From NCBI RefSeq assembly GCF_014904705.1, contig NZ_JACZCQ010000009.1, positions 62,001-126,000 on the forward strand: DNA of 64,000 bases, written 5' to 3'. Each line of letters opens with the position of its first letter. Positions within the stretch are counted from its first letter, which is position 1. This document shows positions 16,177 through 23,852 of the stretch, piece by piece. Made by a program: the position numbers and the translations under genes. The notes below the pieces were generated by a model. It saw only the letters and a program-made list of their open reading frames with translations. It had not been told where the DNA came from and ran no database searches. Origin of the DNA: Nisaea sediminum (lineage in GTDB: Bacteria; Pseudomonadota; Alphaproteobacteria; Thalassobaculales; Thalassobaculaceae).

Positions 16177-16905
16177 ATGAATCAGTCAAGTTCGGCATTG
16201 GTCCCGCATTGCAGGCGCGTCTTTTCCCAGTACCTGGAGAACTTCGGGTACACGGTTGAAAGCGGTACGGATATGAACGCCTGGTGCGAGGTAATTCGCC
16301 GCCAGTCCAATCTCGTGAATCCTCAGTTCGAGCCGGAAAATCTGGATCAGTCGAACAGCCGTTTTGTGAACATAAGGAACGAGTCGGGCGATATGGCGTG
16401 CACGATCGCCTTCCGGTTCTTCGAAACGGACGATTTTCTCGAGCATTTCGAGGCCGGTCGTTTGTTCTACGATCATCCGGAGGCTCACGGCTGGGCACGA
16501 CACCATTCTGGGCTGCGCGACAAGGTGCATCTGGATGGGAAGATCTGTTCGCGGGGCGGCCTGCACAGCTACGACCGGGGTAACAGCATCAGCTGGTACA
16601 TCACCACGCTCGCCTATACCTACGCGATTGAAGCGGGGGCAAGTGCGACCGTCGGCAACACATTTCCGAAAATCACCGCAGCACAGCTGGCGCCGCGGCT
16701 CTATGGCTACCGCCATTCGCAGATGATGCACCCGCACAGTTTTCCCTTTACGTCCGGGGAAGTGTCGCTGGCGCTGGTCTGGATCACTGACGAGGAAATG
16801 CGCGAGGAAGTCCGCATGCGGACACAGTTCCTCGAAACCGCGCCGGCCATGGACATGCGGTCGACCGTCGACAGCTTCAACGGTGCGCTGATGGCGGCCG
16901 AGTAG
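16177..16905 (+). CDS. Hypothetical protein, possibly distant GNAT-like
   Basis: A 242-residue soluble protein that I do not recognise with certainty. The segment KICSRGGLHSYDRGNSISWY followed by helices and YGYRHSQ near residue 180 resembles the acetyl-CoA-binding half of GNAT-like proteins found as hypotheticals in this lineage, but the standard RxxGxG loop is altered (RGNSIS). Start at 16177 is chosen since the protein then begins MNQSSSALVPHCRRVF; an in-frame ATG 60 bases upstream overlaps the structured leader tail. The leader upstream suggests regulated expression. Confidence 0.55.
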   Translation: MNQSSSALVPHCRRVFSQYLENFGYTVESGTDMNAWCEVIRRQSNLVNPQFEPENLDQSNSRFVNIRNESGDMACTIAFRFFETDDFLEHFEAGRLFYDHPEAHGWARHHSGLRDKVHLDGKICSRGGLHSYDRGNSISWYITTLAYTYAIEAGASATVGNTFPKITAAQLAPRLYGYRHSQMMHPHSFPFTSGEVSLALVWITDEEMREEVRMRTQFLETAPAMDMRSTVDSFNGALMAAE

Positions 16906-16922
16906 CCGGTCGGAGAAATGTG

Positions 16923-16962
16923 CGGGCCCGTCGTTCCACCGGACTAAGGATGGATGGGCCCG
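16923..16962 (+). terminator. Possible bidirectional terminator hairpin
   Basis: CGGGCCCGTC (16923-16932) pairs with GATGGGCCCG (16953-16962), with one G-U pair, between the ends of two convergent genes. No T-run follows closely on either strand, so strength is uncertain. Confidence 0.35.
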
Positions 16963-16981
16963 GACGTTTCTGAACCGATTT

Positions 16982-17314
16982 TTAGACGGGGACGCGGCCG
17001 AACTGGTTGCGGTGGCCGCCGATCATAAGGCGTTCGGGGCTCGTCTTCCGCATCTTGCCCGTGTCGCAGAAATCGAAACGCTCGCGAATGCTCTTCAGGC
17101 GGGATTCGAGCTCGAGGCGGCGTTCCTGATCTTCCACGGTCATATAGATGCCGGCATCTTCCATGATGACCGTCAGCCGCATGATCATGTTGCGCGCCAG
17201 CTCGCAATCGACCGCGTCATTCTCGGTTCGCCGATCGAGCAACGCTTCCGTTGCCTTGATCAGGCGCTCGACCGTCCCGAAGAAATTCCAGTTCGGCGGA
17301 CTATCGTGAACCAT
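16982..17314 (-). CDS. Hypothetical helical protein
   Basis: A 110-residue protein with no recognised family. The middle (residues 15-75) is predicted helical and charged (RLIKATEALLDRRTENDAVD then VEDQERRLELESRLKSIRER), suggesting a coiled coil or helical bundle; the tail is basic (GGHRNQFGRVPV). Start ATG at 17314 has GGGGTGG about 7 bases upstream. No signal peptide. Function unknown. Confidence 0.55.
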   Translation of the reverse strand: MVHDSPPNWNFFGTVERLIKATEALLDRRTENDAVDCELARNMIMRLTVIMEDAGIYMTVEDQERRLELESRLKSIRERFDFCDTGKMRKTSPERLMIGGHRNQFGRVPV

Positions 17315-17390
17315 AGTTGCGCCACCCCGTGCCAAGCATTTTGAGTACAATAGCGTGTAGCACGGGTTGTCGCAACAAGATATGTCTCAC

Positions 17391-19139
17391 TTAAATCGGG
17401 TGTTTATCCAACGCCTGTAACATCCTGAAATCGCATCCTTGGTCCGCTTGAAGCACTTGTTCCGCATAAAGCTTGTCATAGCCGCGAAGCGTCGCTGTAT
17501 CGCGCTCAGTCAGGCTCGCCGAGGCGCGCCGACGTTCCAGTTCCGCCTCGTCGACCAGCAGGTCGATCCGCTTTTCTTCGACCGATAGCCGGATCCTGTC
17601 TCCGGTCCGCACCAGCGCCAGCGGACCGCCGATCGCAGCCTCAGGCGTGACGTGCAGGACGATCGTGCCGAAGGCGGTGCCGGACATCCGGGCATCGGAA
17701 ATCCGCACCATGTCCTTCACGCCTTTTGAGGAGAGCTTCTTCGGGATCGGCAGGTATCCCGCTTCCGGCATGCCCGAGGGACTGCGCGGCCCGGCATTCT
17801 GCAGCACGAGGATATCGTCGGCTTCGACGTCGAGGTCGGGATCGTCTATGCGTGCCGAGAGGTCCTCGAGCGAGGTAAAGACGACCGCGCGTCCTTCCTT
17901 CTCCAACAGGGAGGGATCGGCCGCCGAGCGCTTCAGGATCGCGCCGCCTGGGGCGAGGCTGCCGAAGAGGGCGACGAGCCCCCCCTTGGGCTCGATCGGA
18001 TCGTCGGCCGGAGAAACCACGTCGCGGTTCACCGGGCCGCTCTCTCCGGCCAGCCGTTCGCCGAGCGTCTCGCCGGTGACCGTCATGCAATCGAGATTGA
18101 GCAGGGGCTTCAGCTCGCGGAGCACGGCGCCGAGACCGCCCGCGGCGAAGAGATCCTCCATGTAATGGCTTCCGACCGGTTTCAGGTTCACCAGGACCGG
18201 CGTGGTCTCGGAAAGCTCGTTGAACCAGTCGAGCGGGATATCGATCCCTGCACGGCCCGCGATCGCGGCCAGATGGATGACGGCGTTGGTCGATCCGCCG
18301 AGCGCGAGCAGCACGCGAAGTGCATTCTCGACCGAGCCCCGCGTCACGATCTGGCTCGGCCGGATCGGGTTGGAAATCATCCGCACCGCCGCGGCGCCTG
18401 TCGCTTCGGCCGCACGCAGCCGGTCGGCATGCACTGCCGGGATCGCGGCAGTGCCGGGTAGCGCCATGCCGAGCGCCTCGGCGATGCAGGCCATGGTCGA
18501 GGCGGTGCCCATCACGGCGCAACTGCCGGCAGTAGTGGCGAGCCGCCGCTCGATCTCCCGGATCTCCGTGCCGTCGACCTTGCCGGCACGGTATTGCGCC
18601 CAGAAGCGACGGCAGTCGGTACAGGCGCCGAGCCGTTCCTCGTCGCCGGCCGCCGTCGTGTAGCGGGAGGTCATCATCGGTCCGCCGATCAGCTGGATCG
18701 CCGGAAGGTCGGCGGAGACCGCTCCCATCAACTGTGCCGGGACGGTCTTGTCGCAGCCCCCCATGAGCACGACCGCGTCCATCGGCTGGGCGCGGATCAT
18801 TTCCTCGGTGTCCATGCTCATCAGGTTGCGGAACTTGAGGCTGGTCGGATTGAGATAGACCTCGCCGAGCGAAATCGTCGGGAAGTCGATCGGCAGCGCG
18901 CCCGCCGCCAGCACGCCGCGCTTCACCGCTTCGAGCAATTCCGGGAAATGGCGGTGACAATTGTTGAAACCGGATCCGGTATAGGCGATGCCGACGATCG
19001 GCTTCTCCAGGCTTTCCGGGAGATAGCCCATCGATGCGGCGAAGGAGCGGCGGAGATAGAGCGAGAAGTCGAAATCGCCGTAATTTGTCAGGCCGCGGGC
19101 AAATCCGTGCGCTTTGGTATTCTTTTCATCGTCAGCCAT
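17391..19139 (-). CDS. IlvD/Edd family dehydratase (sugar-acid type)
   Basis: Iron-sulfur dehydratase of 582 residues that converts 2,3-dihydroxy acids to 2-keto acids. Cluster-binding cysteines appear in MGGCDKT, CTDCRRF and TAGSCAVMGTASTM. Length and the wording near the N-terminus (GFARGLTNYGDFDFSLYLRR) look more like pentonate dehydratases such as L-arabinonate dehydratase than like dihydroxy-acid dehydratase of branched-chain amino acid synthesis. The substrate cannot be fixed from sequence. It is transcribed alone. With the enolase-superfamily dehydratase (59706) and the SMP-30 lactonase (52829) it suggests use of sugar acids. Confidence 0.85.
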   Translation of the reverse strand: MADDEKNTKAHGFARGLTNYGDFDFSLYLRRSFAASMGYLPESLEKPIVGIAYTGSGFNNCHRHFPELLEAVKRGVLAAGALPIDFPTISLGEVYLNPTSLKFRNLMSMDTEEMIRAQPMDAVVLMGGCDKTVPAQLMGAVSADLPAIQLIGGPMMTSRYTTAAGDEERLGACTDCRRFWAQYRAGKVDGTEIREIERRLATTAGSCAVMGTASTMACIAEALGMALPGTAAIPAVHADRLRAAEATGAAAVRMISNPIRPSQIVTRGSVENALRVLLALGGSTNAVIHLAAIAGRAGIDIPLDWFNELSETTPVLVNLKPVGSHYMEDLFAAGGLGAVLRELKPLLNLDCMTVTGETLGERLAGESGPVNRDVVSPADDPIEPKGGLVALFGSLAPGGAILKRSAADPSLLEKEGRAVVFTSLEDLSARIDDPDLDVEADDILVLQNAGPRSPSGMPEAGYLPIPKKLSSKGVKDMVRISDARMSGTAFGTIVLHVTPEAAIGGPLALVRTGDRIRLSVEEKRIDLLVDEAELERRRASASLTERDTATLRGYDKLYAEQVLQADQGCDFRMLQALDKHPI

Positions 19140-19277
19140 GTCTCTCGCTCCCGTTTATCTGGGGCAGAGTTTGGACGGCGCCGTTGTTCCCGTCCAGACG
19201 CCATGCGTCCGTGAGTCCGTAATCTTCACAGAGTGAAAAATACTGTTTTCCTAAGGCGATCGCTGACAGGGCGACGG

Positions 19278-19697
19278 CTACATCTCTTCCCAGAGGCGTT
19301 CCTCGCGTTCGAGCTCCTGTTCCTCCTCGCGCGCAAAATCACGTCGTGAGAGCACCGCGACAAGTCTTCCCTCGTGCAGCACCGGCAGATGGCGGAAGCC
19401 GCACGCCTGCATCATTCGCAGCGCCTCGATCGCCGGTACATCTGGGCCGATCGTTTGCGGATCCGCACTCATCACCTCGCCGATGCAGGTCACCCGTGCA
19501 TTCACGCCCGTGGCGACGACCCGTTCAATGAGGTCGGTACCGGTAAAGATCCCGATCAGTCTCTCATCCTCGACCACGAGAACGGAACGGACCCTGCGTT
19601 CCGTCATCCGCCTGGCAGCCTCTTCCACCGTCGCTGTCGCCGGCAGAGTCAGAAGATCCTGATTGGTAACAACATCCGGGACCACGCAACGCAACAT
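19278..19697 (-). CDS. Tandem CBS-domain protein
   Basis: A 139-residue protein made of two CBS domains (about residues 6-60 and 68-125), a module that binds adenosyl nucleotides and acts as an energy or redox sensor. The first CBS repeat contains RRVRSVLVVEDERLIGIFTG, the second FRHLPVLHEGRLVAVLSRRD. The tail is acidic. I start at the ATG at 19697 (MLRCVVPD) because the ATG five codons upstream is followed at once by GGAGGA, which is best read as the ribosome-binding site for the second ATG. Partner protein unknown. Confidence 0.85.
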   Translation of the reverse strand: MLRCVVPDVVTNQDLLTLPATATVEEAARRMTERRVRSVLVVEDERLIGIFTGTDLIERVVATGVNARVTCIGEVMSADPQTIGPDVPAIEALRMMQACGFRHLPVLHEGRLVAVLSRRDFAREEEQELEREERLWEEM

Positions 19698-19858
19698 GGC
19701 GTCTCCTCCCATGGTCGATTTTTTTTATGTTTTGCTTTTTACGACAAAACGCAAGCCGTTCCCAACCCGTCCGCCTGCGAAAAAACCGCGCAATCTCTGC
19801 TTGCAGCAAAGGGGAGTGCGACAAAGCGTCCGGAAACGGCCGGTTAGCAAAGATCGGA

Positions 19859-19886
19859 TTGATATATTCAAAAAATCGAATATGTT
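19859..19886 (+). promoter_or_regulatory. Promoter with SqrR/BigR-like operator before YeeE/YedE genes
   Basis: An inverted repeat ATATTC-N8-GAATAT (19864-19883) contains exactly ATTC-N8-GAAT, which I recall as the consensus for the persulfide-responsive ArsR-type repressors SqrR/BigR. It overlaps a promoter: TTGATA (19859-19864), 16 bases, TATGTT (19881-19886). Repressor binding here would block RNA polymerase. The region is clearly AT-rich against its surroundings. The regulator gene itself is not in the window. The match is seen; the regulator is inferred. Confidence 0.6.
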
Positions 19887-19964
19887 TGATACATGCCGTT
19901 TGCGTTCTTTCCGGCAGGAAAGGGCGGGGAACGGATCGTCGCAGCAGATAAAGGACGTCACGTC

Positions 19965-20531
19965 ATGCGCGCTCCTCTTTCCTGGAAAGCCGGCGGACTC
20001 TTGCTCGGGGCCGTGTTCTTTGCCGCGGTCCTTCTGGTCAAGCCGATCGGCGTTTCGACCCAGTTCGTGATCTTCGACGGCATTCTCTGGGACGCGGTCT
20101 CACCTTCGGTGGTGACCGAGTCGGCGGATGCCAAGAGCGGTTACACCAGCACCAATCCCTATCTCGCCAAGAGCGGCGGGAAGTATGCAAAGAATGTCGA
20201 GAACCCGCTGAATTACAGCTTCGTCTTCGTGCTCGCCCTGATCGGTGGTGCGGCGCTTTCCGCACGCCTCCGGGGTGGCGTGGAGAAAGCGGAAAAGACA
20301 ATGCCGGCGGTCTGGCGGGCGAATTTCGGCGACGAGCCGTGGAAGCGCTATGTCGCTGCCTTCCTCGCGGGATTCGTCGTGCTTTACGGCGCGAGAATGG
20401 CGGGCGGCTGCACGTCCGGGCACATGATGAGCGGGATGATGCAGACGGCCGTTTCCGGCTTCATCTTCGCTGCCGGCGCCTTCGCGGCGGGGATTCCGAC
20501 CGCTCTCGTTCTGTTCCGAAAGGAGAGCTGA
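19965..20531 (+). CDS. YeeE/YedE family membrane protein (first of pair)
   Basis: Inner-membrane protein of 188 residues related to YeeE/YedE (thiosulfate or sulfur-compound transport). It has about four membrane segments and the conserved GGCTSGHMMSG motif near residue 147, whose Cys is the proposed sulfur-relay residue. It corresponds to one half of the full-length YeeE fold; the second half is encoded by the next gene one base downstream. A start ATG at 19965 with AAAGGA upstream is preferred. Expression is likely controlled by the ATTC-N8-GAAT operator about 80 bases upstream. Confidence 0.88.
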   Translation: MRAPLSWKAGGLLLGAVFFAAVLLVKPIGVSTQFVIFDGILWDAVSPSVVTESADAKSGYTSTNPYLAKSGGKYAKNVENPLNYSFVFVLALIGGAALSARLRGGVEKAEKTMPAVWRANFGDEPWKRYVAAFLAGFVVLYGARMAGGCTSGHMMSGMMQTAVSGFIFAAGAFAAGIPTALVLFRKES

Positions 20532-20532
20532 G

Positions 20533-21123
20533 ATGAGCTCCATCCTTCTCGCCATCGTCATCGGCGGCGCTTTCGGCTTTACCCTCGACCGCGTCGGGGC
20601 GACCAATCCGAACTTCATCATCCGCATGCTGAACCTGACCAACCTGCATCTGATGCGGACCATCCTGCTGGCGATCGGCACCGCAGCGCTGCTGACCTTC
20701 GGCGGTCTTCTGACAGGGTTGGTCGATCCGGGCCATCTCGACGTCAAGGACGCTTATATGGGCGTGTTCGTCGGCGGCATCCTGCTCGGCCTTGGCTTCG
20801 CCGTCGCCGGTTATTGCCCCGGCACCGGGCTTGCCGCAGCGGCTTCCGGACGCTTCGACGCGATGGTCTTCGTGCTTGGCGGTCTCGCCGGTGCGTTCGG
20901 CTACATGCTGACCTACGAGGACGTGAAGGCGACCGGCCTGCTCGATCACATCCTCGGCGGCAAGGCGACGCTCGGGACCATCGCCGGCACAGAGTATCCG
21001 GCCCTGCTCGGGATGTCCGGAGAACTCATCGGCGTCGTGATCGGCATCGCTTTCATCGCCATCGCCTGGTTCCTGCCGGACCGGATTCTCGGCGGCAAGG
21101 ACAGCAGGGTCGCGGCGGAATAG
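20533..21123 (+). CDS. YeeE/YedE family membrane protein (second of pair)
   Basis: Inner-membrane protein of 196 residues, the partner of the preceding gene. It carries the matching sulfur-relay motif GYCPGTGLAAAASGR near residue 94 and about five hydrophobic segments. In BigR-regulated operons of other alphaproteobacteria such split YedE pairs are found with sulfide-detoxifying enzymes. Only one base separates it from the gene before, so both are co-translated; a strong terminator follows at once. Confidence 0.88.
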   Translation: MSSILLAIVIGGAFGFTLDRVGATNPNFIIRMLNLTNLHLMRTILLAIGTAALLTFGGLLTGLVDPGHLDVKDAYMGVFVGGILLGLGFAVAGYCPGTGLAAAASGRFDAMVFVLGGLAGAFGYMLTYEDVKATGLLDHILGGKATLGTIAGTEYPALLGMSGELIGVVIGIAFIAIAWFLPDRILGGKDSRVAAE

Positions 21124-21139
21124 AGTCTCTCGCCACCTT

Positions 21140-21170
21140 CCCGGCACGGTCCGCCGTGCCGGGATTTTTT
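21140..21170 (+). terminator. Rho-independent terminator after the YeeE/YedE pair
   Basis: CCCGGCACGG-TCCG-CCGTGCCGGG (21140-21163), a 10-bp perfect stem, then A and six T. It separates the transporter pair from the MBL-fold gene, which therefore needs read-through or its own promoter. Confidence 0.9.
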
Positions 21171-21230
21171 CCGGAACCACATCAAGGCGGAGCAACCGCC
21201 GCTCAAGACCTCCGGGGGAGGAACCATCAG

Positions 21231-22199
21231 ATGATCAAGAAGATTTCGACCGCCCTGATGGCGGCATTCGCGTTTTGTCTCGCAGCGCTGGGCGCGGCGG
21301 ATGCGAGCCAGGACATCCCGGACCAGTATCCGGGCTCGGTGCTCTATTCCAAGCCGGTCGAATTCATCCCGAACGTCTTCTCGGCCATCGGCGCGACCGC
21401 GCCGCCGACCTACGAGAACAGCGGCCATAACAACAACCTCTCCTTCATCATTACCGGCGAGGGCGTGGTGGTCGTTAATGGCGGCGCCTCATGGAAGCTG
21501 GCCGAAGCGCTGCACCAAGAGATCAGGAAAGTGACGGACGAGCCGGTCCGTCTGGTCGTGAACGAGAACGGCCAGGGCCACGCCATGCTGGGCAACAGCT
21601 ACTGGCATGCCCAGGGCGTGAAGATCGTCGCCAGCGAGGAGGCTGCCGCGGAATTCGAGGCGAGCGGCCATGCCAGTCTTGCGGCGGCGCAGCGGGTGCA
21701 GAAGGAAAAAGCGGAGAACACGACCGTCGTCATGCCGGACGAGACCTTCGAGGAGAAATACGTCGTCGAATTCGGCAGCTTTCCGATCGAGGTTCTCAAT
21801 CTCGGGCCGGCGCATGCGCCGGGCGACGTCTCCGTATGGCTGCCGCAGCAGAGCCTTGTGATTGCAGGGGATATGGCCTTCCACGAGCGGATGCTGCCGA
21901 TCTTCGAGGAGACGGACACCGAGGCCTGGCTGGAGAGCTGGGACGAGGGCTTCGAGAAGCTCGGGGCGACCTACGTCATTCCCGGCCACGGGCATCCGAC
22001 GAACATGGATCAGGTGCGGCGCTACACGAAGGATTATCTCGTCTATCTCAGGGCGAAGATCCGCGAGCATCTGGACAAGGGCGGCTCCCTGGCCGACGCC
22101 TATTACGTCGACCAGTCGCCCTACCGGCATCTCGATACCTACGAGGAACTCGCGACCAAGAACGCGGGACGCGTGTTCGAGCGGATGGAGTTCGAATAG
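21231..22199 (+). CDS. Periplasmic MBL-fold protein lacking the zinc motif
   Basis: A 322-residue exported protein (signal peptide to about residue 25, AADA-SQD) with a metallo-beta-lactamase fold. The normal THxHxDH signature is replaced by ENGQGHA: residues 111-117 read NENGQGH, so both first histidines, the Asp and the last His are changed. The early Asp of DTG is also altered (NGG). Downstream ligands of the fold remain: GPAHAPGD, AGDMAF and IPGHGHP. It resembles a clade of periplasmic MBL proteins near sulfur genes, and may bind another metal or none. A strong GGGGGAGG site supports the start. It follows the YeeE/YedE pair by about 100 bases, beyond a terminator. Confidence 0.82.
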   Translation: MIKKISTALMAAFAFCLAALGAADASQDIPDQYPGSVLYSKPVEFIPNVFSAIGATAPPTYENSGHNNNLSFIITGEGVVVVNGGASWKLAEALHQEIRKVTDEPVRLVVNENGQGHAMLGNSYWHAQGVKIVASEEAAAEFEASGHASLAAAQRVQKEKAENTTVVMPDETFEEKYVVEFGSFPIEVLNLGPAHAPGDVSVWLPQQSLVIAGDMAFHERMLPIFEETDTEAWLESWDEGFEKLGATYVIPGHGHPTNMDQVRRYTKDYLVYLRAKIREHLDKGGSLADAYYVDQSPYRHLDTYEELATKNAGRVFERMEFE

Positions 22200-22278
22200 C
22201 TCCCTTTCCAACCGCGCGCTTCGACAGGACGGGAATCCTCGCCTATAGGTGAGATACATTCCCGTTCCGGAGCGAACC

Positions 22279-23391
22279 ATGTCCAAACACATCATTGTCG
22301 GCGGCGGCGTCTATGGCGCGGCCGTCGCCTGGCATCTTGCCTCCCGCGGCGAGTCGGTCGAGCTGATCGAGGCCGGGACCATCGCCTCGGGCGCTTCCGG
22401 AGGTCCGGGACGCCGCGGCGTGCGCGCCAACGGACGCGACTATCGCGAAATCCCGCTGATGGTCCGCGCGCGGGAGATCTGGCCGGTCCTTCACGAGGCG
22501 CTTGGCACCGAACCGCTCTACGAGACCACGGGCCAGATCCAGCTCTTCGAGCGGGAGATCGACCTGGCGCCGACGGAGGCGCGGGCGGCGCTGCAAAACC
22601 GCCTGGGCATCGAGAGCCGGGTCCTTTCACAGGATGAGGTACGCGAGCTCGAGCCGGGTGTGGCGCCCTTCATCCGCGGCGGTCTCTACTGTCCCGGCGA
22701 CGGTGTCGCCTTCCACAAGAGCACGACGCTTGCCTATGCCGAGAAGGCCCGCGACGCGGGTGCGGTGCTGCGCGAGGGCGTCGAGGCGGCGCGGCTGGTC
22801 GCGAAGAACGGAAAAGTCACCGCCCTTGCCACGACAGATGGGGAGGAGATCCCCGTCGACGGCAAGCTGATGCTGTTCTGCAATGCCGGGGTGAAGGAGC
22901 TCGTCGCCCCCTGGATCGACCTGCCGCTCTGGAGCCGCACCTTCCTCGTCGCGGTCTCCGAGCCGCTCGCCGACAATCCGGTGCGTCATCTCGTCGGTCA
23001 TGCCAGCCGCACGCTGTCGCTCAAGCGAGAGCCGGACGGCCGGCTGATGATCTCCGGCGGCCGCCCCGGCACCTGGGACTTCACCACCCGCAGGGGGACG
23101 CCGATCCAGAGGGAAGTCGATCTGAACGTCGCCGACGCCGTCGCTGTCTATCCGGCGCTTGAGGGGCTGCGGATCGAGACCGCCGATACGGACCATCTCG
23201 AGGCCGAATGCATCGACCATATCCCCGTCATCGACAGCCTGCCGGGCAACGAGCATGTGCTCTATGCCGCGGGCTGGACCGGCCACGGCTGGGCCATCGC
23301 GCCGGCAGTGGCGGAACTGGTGCGCGACTGGGTGCTGGAGGGCGAGAAGCCGGGGCTCCTCGCGCCGTTCGCCGTCTCGCGTTTCGGCTAG
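22279..23391 (+). CDS. FAD-dependent amine/amino-acid oxidoreductase (DAO family)
   Basis: Flavin oxidoreductase of 370 residues. The N-terminal dinucleotide-binding motif is VGGGVYGAAVAWHLASRG followed by LIEAGTIASGASG, typical of the D-amino-acid oxidase/sarcosine oxidase/glycine oxidase group. The C-terminal FAD contact reads GWTGHGWAIAPA. Substrate cannot be told from sequence; small secondary or tertiary amines are usual. GGAG upstream favours the ATG at 22279 over the longer frame. Its stop codon overlaps the stop codon of the convergent YbaK-like gene (shared CTAG, 23388-23391). Confidence 0.85.
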   Translation: MSKHIIVGGGVYGAAVAWHLASRGESVELIEAGTIASGASGGPGRRGVRANGRDYREIPLMVRAREIWPVLHEALGTEPLYETTGQIQLFEREIDLAPTEARAALQNRLGIESRVLSQDEVRELEPGVAPFIRGGLYCPGDGVAFHKSTTLAYAEKARDAGAVLREGVEAARLVAKNGKVTALATTDGEEIPVDGKLMLFCNAGVKELVAPWIDLPLWSRTFLVAVSEPLADNPVRHLVGHASRTLSLKREPDGRLMISGGRPGTWDFTTRRGTPIQREVDLNVADAVAVYPALEGLRIETADTDHLEAECIDHIPVIDSLPGNEHVLYAAGWTGHGWAIAPAVAELVRDWVLEGEKPGLLAPFAVSRFG

Positions 23392-23852
23392 GCGAGCAGG
23401 ACTGCGCCAGTCGCCTGGCGTAACTTTCCGGGTCTGACGGAGAAGACCGCGTTGGGCGCGCCGGCGGCGGCCCAGATGGTCTCGTGCTCGAGCAGGGCCG
23501 GATCCATGAAGACCGGAAGCGGCGCAAGATGGCCGATGGGGGCAACGCCGCCGATGGCGAACCCGGTCTCGGCGCGCACCTTCTTCGCGTCCGCCCGGGC
23601 CAGCGGTCCGCCGACAATCCCTGCTGCAGCCTTGAGGTCGGCCTGGCGATCTCCGGCGATCAGAAGCAGGACCAGAGTGCCGGTGTCGGAGCGTTCGAAG
23701 ATCAGTGATTTCGCGATCTGCACGGTACGGCAGCCGCAGGCCGCGGCAGCGTCCTCTGCCGTGCGCGTGCTCTCGGGCATTTCCAGAATCTCGATTTCAA
23801 GACCGATGGCAGAGGCCGCTTCGGCGACCCGCTTCATACTCTTGCCGCTCAT
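23388..23852 (-). CDS. YbaK/EbsC-type aminoacyl-tRNA deacylase
   Basis: A 154-residue protein of the YbaK/ProX editing family, which hydrolyses mischarged tRNAs such as Cys-tRNA-Pro. The family Lys appears in IAKSLIF near residue 47, and the GG-x-x-PIGH segment (IGGVAPIGHL) near 101 is well conserved. The start ATG at 23852 has AAGGA eight bases upstream and overlaps the stop codon of the dipeptidase gene by 4 bases, so translation is coupled. It is the last gene of a three-gene operon (aminotransferase, dipeptidase, YbaK). Interestingly, the window also encodes the tRNA-Pro that such enzymes act on. Confidence 0.88.
   Translation of the reverse strand: MSGKSMKRVAEAASAIGLEIEILEMPESTRTAEDAAAACGCRTVQIAKSLIFERSDTGTLVLLLIAGDRQADLKAAAGIVGGPLARADAKKVRAETGFAIGGVAPIGHLAPLPVFMDPALLEHETIWAAAGAPNAVFSVRPGKLRQATGAVLLA

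Noticed and set aside
20814-21230. Longer start for the MBL protein, inside the second YeeE gene
   Set aside because: The extension is out of frame with the YeeE gene and crosses the terminator; the signal peptide and strong ribosome-binding site place the start at 21231.
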